Source of the DNA: Ochromonadaceae sp. CCMP2298
Lineage: Eukaryota > Sar > Synurophyceae > Ochromonadales > Ochromonadaceae
DNA: 10,017 bases
Assembly (NCBI GenBank): GCA_026770595.1
Contig: MU634822.1
Coordinates: 1 to 10,017 of the forward strand
Direction of reading: 5' to 3'
Below the pieces are notes generated by a model. It was not told the origin of the DNA, searched no databases, and saw nothing but the letters and a program-made list of their open reading frames with translations. How positions within the stretch are numbered: the stretch's first letter is position 1; each line of letters starts with the position of its first letter. A program made the translations under genes and the position numbers. Shown piece after piece: positions 1 through 5,922 of this stretch.

Positions 1-40
1 ACCTTTAACCCCCTAACCTAACCCCCCCCGCCCAGGCGTC
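1..40. repeat. Telomere-like C-rich stretch at window start
   Basis: The first ~30 bases hold two or three degenerate CCCTAA-type units (CCCCCTAACCTAACCCC around 9-25) followed by a C run. This fits a short interstitial or decayed telomeric repeat of the TTAGGG class. Only a few imperfect units are present, so a chance C-rich tract is a real alternative. Confidence 0.25.
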
Positions 41-159
41 CACTAACGGCACGTGGTACCGCCTCTCGGGGCCACACCAGGAGTCCCCCCCCCACTCCCT
101 AGCAGCAGGAGTAGAGGTGCTGATAGGTTCGACATTTACCTAATGTGCTTGATATACAC

Positions 160-265
160 GTACTCTGATTATACTCTAATTTTACTCATATTATATACCC
201 ATATACTCGTATTATACTCGTATTATACCCTCATTATACTCGTACTTTTATTATACTCCTACTCA
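160..265. repeat. AT-rich degenerate tandem repeat, unit ~11 bp
   Basis: About 100 bp are built from variants of ATTATACTCGT, for example in succession at 199-240. Units differ by small substitutions and length changes, as in a decaying minisatellite. The open frame that crosses it (53-400) is low-complexity Tyr/Leu-rich sequence and is not credible as a protein. Confidence 0.7.
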
Positions 266-946
266 CCCGTGTACTCTCATACCCCCTTTAGGTACGGTGC
301 GGTTCGTCGTACGAGAATCCATGACCATATCCGAGCACGGGGTGGATGCCAAGGCCGCCGCCGCGGAGGGGGCCAAATAAACACCCACCCGTCCGTATAA
401 AACACATCCGAAGTGTTTAAACCCACATGTGGTATTAATCCCAGGTGTGGTGTTAACCCCATCTATGGGTTGGGGGGGCTAATTAAACCCATCTCTTTTA
501 ATGTGGTAAACCTCAGTGCCCCATCACAGTGGGTTAAACACCAGAATCTCTTTCACTGTGAATTGAACCCCAGTACACCCAGTATCCGCATGTGTTAAAT
601 ATCCTTGTGCGTGTATGTGCTTCGCAACTGAGGCATTGTAGTTGCAGTGGCAGTGGTTGTTCAGACAGACAAGATACCTTTCTGCCCCGTGCGCCGAGTT
701 GCCTTCACTCCCCCAACACGTTAGTTTAAATAGTTTAAAAGATAAACAGTAAAATCCTGTGTTAGTGGATGCCTTGTTATACAGAATACAAAATACAGAA
801 AAGGAAAAACAACAACACCCGACACGTATGCAGTATGTAGGGGGTCTGGCGTGTGGGGTATGATGTGCAGCGGGCCACAGGTTACGAGGAGATGCGAGAA
901 AATAGGTGCTGCCTCCTGCTACCACCTGCTGCCTCCTAGCTACCCA
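266..946. other. Gene-poor 3' flank with degenerate repeats
   Basis: No convincing gene is seen. Between about 405 and 545 several short related units recur (GTGTTTAAACCCA at 413-425, GGTGTTAACCCC near 449, GGGTTAAACACC near 531). Some are in inverted orientation: 413-425 is nearly the reverse complement of 530-541. The part from about 600 to 946 is ordinary spacer downstream of the minus-strand TPR gene and presumably holds its 3' untranslated region. I found no clean AATAAA on the minus strand. A GCTGCCTCCT direct repeat sits near 907 and 928. Confidence 0.45.
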
Positions 947-2584
947 CTATAGGCTATCATCCATCTTCCCATCCCCCTCTCCCCCCTCCTCCCCCTCCTT
1001 CCCATCTCCTGCCCCCTCCCCATCCTTCCCCTCACCCTCCTTGCCCTCACCCCCCCCGTCCTTCTCCCCCTCCTTTCCCTCCCCCTTCGTCGCAAAGATA
1101 TTCCCAAAAGCCTTCCGTTGCTGAGCCACCTCCACCTTTCTCTGCTTTGCCAGCCTCTCCTTTAGCCCCTTGATGGCGATGAAAGCCTCCTCAGGTGCTA
1201 TAGCAGCTGCCTCGGTCAGTGCTTGTGCTGCGGAGAGAGATAATGGCGTGTGTGAGGGTATGTGTGTGTATGTGTATGTGTATGCGTGTATGTGTGTGAT
1301 TTCATGTCATCGATCAGGCACCACCCCCACTATACCCATACCCACATCCCCATAACTAACCTGCCCTGTCCAGGTCTTTAAGACACAACAACGCCTCAGC
1401 TTTTCTCAATAAACCCTTCCAATAGGATGGGTTTATATCCAAAGCCTCCTTGGCAGCGATGAGGGCTTTTTGTGGGTTATCCAGACGGAGGCAGCAGGTG
1501 GCGATGTTGGTCTTGAGGATGACCTGTGGGTTCAATAGGTAGGTGCCACATACAGAGGGGGGGTTTAGAGGTAGTTGTGGAACAGGTTAAAAGACAGTGA
1601 AACAAAAGTGGAGGGGGGGGGTGCTAAAAGACAGTAGGAGTGGGGAGTGAGGATTACAAGACAATAGTAGTGGGGGGGGGTGGCGTAGGGGGGAGGGGTT
1701 ACCTCTAGCTCATTGCAGGCTGCGTCTTGCTCAGGCGTTATGGTCTCCTTGGCCTGCAGGATTGGTAGGTGGTTAGAAGTAGGAGGAATGGTTATAAAGA
1801 TGTAGGAGGGGTAGGAGGAGCATGTGCGTTGTAGGACAATGAAAACGGTGCCGGTAACATCGAACAGAGGCTTAATATACCCATACTCATGAGTGTACAA
1901 TATTATACAAGAGTGTGTTTCTCTATTCACCACCTTGCAGTTTTCCATAGCCATCTTACTGAGCCCGTCCATGCCCTTGGACCGACCCGGCAGTCCCTTC
2001 GTGAACGCCAGACCTTTTGAGGGTGGGTGAGGGAGGTGGGAAGTTGTGGGTGAGAGGAGAGAGGAGGGGGGAGTAAGGAGTTGGGAGTGGGGCGGGAGAG
2101 CGAGGAGAGATGAGAGAAGAGATAATAGAGAAGAGGGCAAGACGGGGGAGAAGAGGGTAAGAGTGCAAGAGGAGAAAGAGATGAGAGAGAAGAGAGGAGA
2201 GAGAAGAGAGAAGACAAAAGAGAGAAGGGATGAGATAAGACGGAGAAGGGATAAGAGATAAGAGAAGAGATAAGACAGAGAAGATAATAATACCTTTGGA
2301 GTAGTTCACCATGGCTTTCTTGTAAGCCCCCTCCTTGAAGCACTCGTTGCCCTGCAGTGAAGTGGTGGAGGGGTGGAGGGGTGGATGGGGATTAAAGTCA
2401 CCATTAATCGTTCACTGAGAGAGCAGGCCTGCCTATGGTAGTCCAAACATGCATCACCATATACGAGATACATACGAAACATTATACGAAATACGATATA
2501 CACCTGGTTCTTGTAGTCCGCTGCCTTCTCTATCTTGCCGCCGATCGACCCGTAGGGCGGCTTCTGCACCTCGAAGGTCGCCAT
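947..2584 (-). CDS. TPR co-chaperone-like protein (six exons, 237 aa)
   Basis: Exons on the minus strand: 2584-2504, 2351-2294, 2013-1934, 1753-1703, 1523-1361, 1227-947. All five introns are GT-AG and phases join without a break to 237 codons plus TGA/TAA-type stop at 949-947. Three tetratricopeptide repeats can be read: residues ~21-54, ~85-118 and ~119-152. The five residues of the dicarboxylate clamp that grips the EEVD tail of Hsp70/Hsp90 are all in place: K25 and N29 in repeat 1, N96 in repeat 2, K126 and R130 in repeat 3. After the repeats comes a basic helix ending RKAFGNIF (residues ~182-189), like the charged helix of FKBP/cyclophilin-40 co-chaperones. The tail (193-237) is a low-complexity Gly/Glu/Lys stretch ending MDDSL. 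No isomerase or other catalytic domain is present, so it is a short adaptor rather than an FKBP. It probably acts in the cytosol, since no targeting signal is seen. Chaperone binding is inferred from the clamp; the exact family is not certain. Confidence 0.85.
1246..1298. repeat. TG/TATG microsatellite in TPR gene intron 5
   Basis: About 50 bp of TGTG/TATG units on the plus strand, read as a CA/CATA repeat in the sense of the minus-strand gene. It occupies much of intron 5 (1360-1228) and lies close to the acceptor AG at 1229-1228. Confidence 0.85.
1703..2013 (-). other. TPR gene exon 3 - intron 3 - exon 4 with an open, 3n intron
   Basis: Intron 3 (1933-1754) is 180 nt long, a multiple of three, and has no stop codon in the reading frame that runs from exon 3 to exon 4. 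Retaining it would add 60 residues (VVNRETHS... onward) without a frame break. Its donor is CAAG|GTGGTG and its acceptor CCTGCAG. I treat it as an intron because the spliced product matches TPR spacing better and the extra residues look like no part of the fold. Confidence 0.55.
2035..2290. repeat. Long polypurine/polypyrimidine tract in TPR gene intron 2
   Basis: Over ~250 bp the plus strand is almost only A and G with scattered T (GAGAGGAGAGAGGAGGGG style units; AGAGATAAGA-like units near 2250-2285). The transcript strand is therefore a very long pyrimidine tract leading to the acceptor at 2014. Open frames on both strands here are compositional artefacts. Such tracts can adopt triplex DNA. 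Confidence 0.8.
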
Positions 2585-2973
2585 CTTTGAACATCAATGA
2601 TGGAATGGGTCTTCCTTCATTGGTGTTCAATGAGACAAAGAATACCGGAATAGGTTCCTACTCTCCATAAGTTACGGGCACTCGCAAGGGCACTTCCCTC
2701 TCAAAAAAATTGCTAAAAAGCGTCCCAAAAAATAAAAGGCGCCCAAAACGCTGTTCGGGAGGGAATTAGCAGAGGCTGACGCCAATTAATAAAAAATACT
2801 TTTATCACGGACATTTTGATAAAAAAAAGGCAGGCTGGCAGGACCCTGCACCCTGCCCTCATAGATTGAAGATCATCCTTTTCTGCTGGACGTGGCTGAG
2901 CTCAGAGACCCTCCGCTGATCTATTGGCCAGTCGAACAACTGCCGCGTTCATCACCCTCACCAGCAACGCACC
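2585..2973. promoter_or_regulatory. Divergent intergenic promoter region
   Basis: The 389 bp between the start codons of the TPR gene (minus) and the tRNA-binding gene (plus) must hold both promoters and 5' leaders. Visible elements are an inverted CCAAT box (ATTGG, 2923-2927) about 47 bp before the plus-strand ATG, AT/A-rich blocks at 2703-2745 and 2786-2832, a small dyad TTTTATCA/TGATAAAA (2800-2807, 2817-2824), and the palindrome CTGAGCTCAG (2896-2905). No canonical TATA box is clear. That both genes share this region is seen directly; the use of any one motif is inference. Confidence 0.6.
2587..2630. repeat. Inverted repeat just upstream of the TPR start codon
   Basis: Arms 2587-2600 and 2617-2630 (14 bp, one G.T pair in plus-strand sense, 16-nt loop) form a dyad beginning two bases from the TPR gene ATG (2584). 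In that gene's mRNA the one imperfect pair becomes A.C. It could be a 5' leader hairpin or a binding site for a dimeric protein. Confidence 0.6.
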
Positions 2974-4621
2974 ATGACGCCCCTGCTATTTGCACTGCTC
3001 CTGCTCCTCGCCACCTCCCAGGCCTTCCTACTGGGTACCACCCGGCTCGCACGCAGCGCACAGAGCCACCACAGTAAGAGTGCACAGCGCCTTTACTGCA
3101 CACCCGAGCCCACACCCGCATCAGCACCCGCACCCGCGCAGGCAGCGGTAGCAAAGAAGGCCGAAGGAGTGGAGCTGCTGGAGATCCGAGTAGGCCGCAT
3201 CGTTAGCCTAAACAAACACCCAGAGGCAGACAACCTCTACGTAGAGCAGGTACTGTCCTTAAGCGACCTCAATTTAGTGTAACCACAGTCTAAGTAGTGG
3301 AACTACACTTCTTTGGGAACTTACCGATTCCCGCTCCTGCACTACCCTACCCTACTATCTGTCACTACCATACCACCCGTCTACAACACAACCACTATTA
3401 CTTCTGTTACACTACTATACTACTATACTACCCTACTACCATACTCCTATCATGCCCTACTTCCATCTGTCACTACCATACCTCCATACCACCATCCTCA
3501 CTTTATACTACACCACGATAACACTGTAGGTGGACCTGGGCGAGCCTGAGTTGCGCACCATCGTATCGGGACTAGTGGAGTTCTGCACCTATGAACAACT
3601 ACTTCACAGAGAGGTGCGAACGAAACCCCCTTTATCCCCCTCTTTCTATGCTATATGTGCATTCACCCCCTCCTTATATACTGTATTAACCCCCCCCCCA
3701 CACTCCTTCTTTACTGTTCTTCTACACACAGGTGCTGGTACTGTGCAACCTCAAGCCCAGAGCTCTTAAAGGTACCCCCCCTCAGCACTGCATTAACCCC
3801 CCCTCTTTCTATATATTATTCCCCCTACATGTGCATTTACCCCCCCCTCCCTCCCCAGGCATCACCTCCCAAGGCATGCTTCTGTGCGCATCCGACAAGG
3901 CCAACGGCAAGGTAATCATTCACTCCTAATCTCCTACTGTCTTTTAATCTTAATCTCCTACTTACTTTATCTTGTACTGTCTTGCTGTCTTTTCATCACT
4001 ATCCTTATTCATTCTTTTACTAACTGTCTTTTTATCCTAAAGGTCGACCCGCTCACGCCCCCCACGGGCACATTGCTGGGGGAGCTGGTGACAATAGAGG
4101 GGTACAGTATGTTGCCTGTGGAAGCTGGGAACAAAGCATCAAAGGCAGGCGCAGCAACATATTGCTGATCTGCGTTTTACTTGCTTATGTGTGTGCATTT
4201 ACCCTCCCTCCTTCTATGTTTACCCACCCACCCCCTCCTACTGCGTATAAACCTCTTTTATCTCTTATGTGGCGAATATTAATTTTAACCCATCTTCTCC
4301 TACCCCAAATGTGCATTAACCCACTCAGGTGTTCAGCAAGATCTGCGAGGACTTCTTCGTGAACGAGGGCATGCAGGTGGTGATATGTGTACCTTATCTA
4401 TACGCTCATCTTACATTAAACTCATATTTGATGTGCATATTTGGTGTGCATATTAGATATCACACATCAAACTCCTATTACATGAATCATTTATAAGTTA
4501 ATCATCTAACCTATTCATCTAAATATGTAATCATCTAATCTACCAGGCCTCCTACTGCGGCATCCCCTTTATGACCTCTGCAGGTCCTATAGTCTGCAGC
4601 CTCAAGGGACCCATCTCCTAG
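2974..4621 (+). CDS. EMAPII/Trbp111-type tRNA-binding protein, plastid-targeted (seven exons, 225 aa)
   Basis: Exons: 2974-3249, 3530-3613, 3732-3771, 3859-3911, 4043-4144, 4329-4376, 4547-4621. Frames join cleanly to 225 codons and a TAG. Residues ~66-225 form the tRNA-binding OB fold and its EMAPII-type C-terminal part, as in AIMP1, Arc1p and the extension of human TyrRS. Markers are RVGRIVSLNKHPEADNLYVE, then RTIVSGLVEF, VLVLCNLKPRALKG and SQGMLLCAS. This domain binds the outer corner of tRNA without base specificity and helps synthetases hold tRNA. The N-terminus is bipartite: a hydrophobic signal peptide (MTPLLFALLLLLATSQA) with Phe as the likely first residue after cleavage, then a Ser/Arg-rich, acid-free transit-like stretch to about residue 40, and a Pro/Ala linker. 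That pattern marks import into red-lineage secondary plastids. No synthetase catalytic domain is attached. Intron 5 has a GC donor. Confidence 0.88.
3357..3482. repeat. 18-bp direct repeat in intron 1 of the tRNA-binding gene
   Basis: ATCTGTCACTACCATACC occurs exactly at 3357-3374 and 3465-3482, 108 bp apart, inside intron 1 (3250-3529). Between them lies an ACTACTATACTACTATACT microsatellite-like stretch around 3410-3440. This suggests internal duplication of the intron. Confidence 0.85.
3614..3858 (+). repeat. Introns 2 and 3 of the tRNA-binding gene share modules
   Basis: Intron 2 (3614-3731) and intron 3 (3772-3858) share three modules: CCCCCTCTTTCTAT (3636-3649 and 3799-3812), ATGTGCATTYAC plus a C run (3655-3666 and 3829-3840), and ACTGYATTAACCCCCC (from 3680 and from 3787). 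The order differs between the two copies. Intron 5 carries the second module twice more (4193-4204 and 4309-4320). Confidence 0.75.
4145..4328 (+). other. GC-AG intron (intron 5 of the tRNA-binding gene)
   Basis: The exon ends TCAAAG and the intron begins GCAGGC at 4145; there is no GT nearby that keeps the frame. The acceptor is CACTCAG at 4322-4328. Splicing here joins GNKASK to VFSKICEDFF, which matches the expected continuation of the EMAPII domain. If left unspliced, the frame ends at TGA 4166-4168 and loses the C-terminal part. Confidence 0.75.
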
Positions 4622-4810
4622 TGTGTACACAAAGACTTTAATATTAATAATATTAGTATATGATCTACCCCACTCCTGATCTCCCGACAACTTAACCCAT
4701 ACCTGCATATAGCAGTACACCCTCCAGCCCATAAACACAAACACAGAAAACCATAAATCAAACCCAATGCCCAGTTAGGCATAGATGCGAGAGGGCTCTT
4801 GCAAGTCTTG
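4622..4810. other. 3' flank of the tRNA-binding gene, no gene seen
   Basis: AT-rich spacer holding a small palindrome, TAATATT-AAT-AATATTA (4639-4655), just past the stop codon, which may sit in the 3' untranslated region. Minus-strand open frames here (for example within 4535-4908) lack protein-like features and have no recognisable motif. Confidence 0.4.
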
Positions 4811-4857
4811 AGGTCGCGAGAAAGATAGGTAACCGATACCAGTCTTTCTCGCGACCT
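4811..4857. repeat. Perfect 15-bp inverted repeat (hairpin)
   Basis: AGGTCGCGAGAAAGA (4811-4825) is matched exactly by its reverse complement at 4843-4857. The 17-nt middle contains a further 4-bp pairing, GGTA/TACC. It ends seven bases before the foldback element at 4865. Role unknown; it may be a relic of another foldback repeat. Confidence 0.9.
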
Positions 4858-4864
4858 TATCACA

Positions 4865-5056
4865 CCCAAAACATACGGGGGCAAAAAAGTACCCCTCAAA
4901 AGTGCCACTCCTCTTCAAAGAACCCCTAAAAGTAAGTTTTGCCCCAAAACGAAAGTACCCCTCCCCTACTTTCATCTTCGAAACCCAAAAGAATTACCCC
5001 TCCGTGGCGGGTACTTTTACATAGGAGGGGTACTTTTTTGCCCCGTATGTTTTGGG
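4865..5056. mobile_element. Foldback / MITE-like element with ~32-bp terminal inverted repeats
   Basis: The left arm 4865-4897 (begins CCCAAAACATACGGGGGC) and the right arm 5025-5056 (ends GCCCCGTATGTTTTGGG) are reverse complements over 32-33 bp, differing only by one base in a G/C run. The 127-bp centre repeats the same modules in both orientations (AAAGTACCCCTC and GTACTTTT) and has its own dyad GTTTTG-CCC-CAAAAC (4936-4950). It has no open frame of note, so it would be a non-autonomous element. I see no clear target-site duplication, so the superfamily is not assignable. Confidence 0.75.
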
Positions 5057-5500
5057 AACCTGGCCTGCACGGCATAGCAAAGCTGAACGAAAAGGCGGTT
5101 CCCGGGACTTGAGAATGGGCGCCAGGGATTTAGCGAGGGGGAAAAAGGGGACGGGAAAGGGAAATTTTGCTGTTGGCATTGTGTTGCGAAGTTCTGCTGC
5201 AGAGAGTGAGGAGAGCCACAGATGCGCTTGGCGATCCGTCGGGGAGGCTGTCCCCCGCTTGAGGGGTACATGTGTTGGGGAAGGACTTTGAAGAGAAGAG
5301 TAATTAGAGAAAGCGAGAGTGTTGGTATTGGTGGTGGTGGTGGTGGTGGTAGCGACAGTGGCAACAGCAGTGGTAGTGGCAGTTATCGATCGAACACGTT
5401 TACTGTATATGTGCGTCCATATTGCGAAACAGTTTGCTCTACTACGTGAACTAAAACTGTACCACATTATTTTGCGCTGCTGATTGTTTCACTTTATCCG
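5057..5500. other. Spacer with no convincing gene
   Basis: G-rich spacer. Open frames on both strands (5052-5291 plus, 4994-5467 minus) are of biased composition and carry no motif I recognise. One short stem, GGGGA-GGCTG-TCCCC, lies near 5240. A 5' long terminal repeat for the downstream Gag-like gene could lie here or in 5500-5900, but I found no matching copy downstream. Confidence 0.4.
5330..5350. repeat. (GGT)7 microsatellite
   Basis: Seven uninterrupted GGT units, followed by a looser AGTGGC/AGTGGT stretch to about 5382. Read on the minus strand it makes the poly-Thr run of a spurious open frame. Confidence 0.95.
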
Positions 5501-5524
5501 GTTTGTTTTCTCAGCGAACAAATA

Positions 5525-5640
5525 CACTTCCCTGCATTCTTAGCAGTGGAAATACATTTTTCCCATGGGACCCTGTGAACAACTCCACTTCCCTCGGTTC
5601 TTTGCAGCAGGCATGCATTTTTCCAATAGGACCCTGTAGC
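5525..5640. repeat. Two-copy direct repeat, ~61-bp period
   Basis: Copies at 5525-5580 and 5586-5640 are similar throughout. Shared parts are CACTTCCCT at the start, GCAG in the middle, and ATTTTTCC-A-(T/A)-(G)GGACCCTGT at the end. The spacing is 61 bp, not a multiple of three, so the copies would be read in different frames by the open frame crossing them (5503-5799). That argues for a non-coding, perhaps regulatory, repeat upstream of the Gag-like gene. Confidence 0.75.
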
Positions 5641-5792
5641 GGTCTTATGGCCGTTGACATTGTTGTCTCCAAAGGAAAATGCCGCCTTACCAACCGGTAC
5701 ATCATACTAAATTTCGGCACGCAGAAACACAAGGATAACTACGGCATCCCTGGTGAGCCAGATCGAGTGTGGAGGTGGGGGTTCTCGGCGAG

Positions 5793-5800
5793 CATATAGA
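5793..5800 (+). promoter_or_regulatory. TATA-like box upstream of the Gag-like gene
   Basis: CATATAGA lies about 125 bp before the ATG at 5923, in a GC-rich setting. The spacing would suit a core promoter with a ~95-nt leader. This is a weak single-motif call. Confidence 0.25.
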
Positions 5801-5922
5801 AGGGGATAGACCTTCCCCAACTTCGAGGCCAGGCAGCTCTGATGTGCTCTCCCGCTCATTCCTTCTGATCTGCTCGTGCTGAACCACGCTCTGCTAATTT
5901 CTTGATCTAAGAGACGCTAGCG

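Noticed and set aside
524-925. Minus-strand open frame of 133 codons with Cys-rich stretches
   Set aside because: No splice or domain logic and it overlaps repeats; composition looks random.
2046-2261. Plus-strand Arg/Glu/Lys-rich open frame
   Set aside because: Direct product of the polypurine tract in intron 2 of the TPR gene; composition only.
4994-5467. Minus-strand open frame of 157 codons
   Set aside because: Runs through the GGT microsatellite (poly-Thr) and part of the foldback element; no protein-like pattern.
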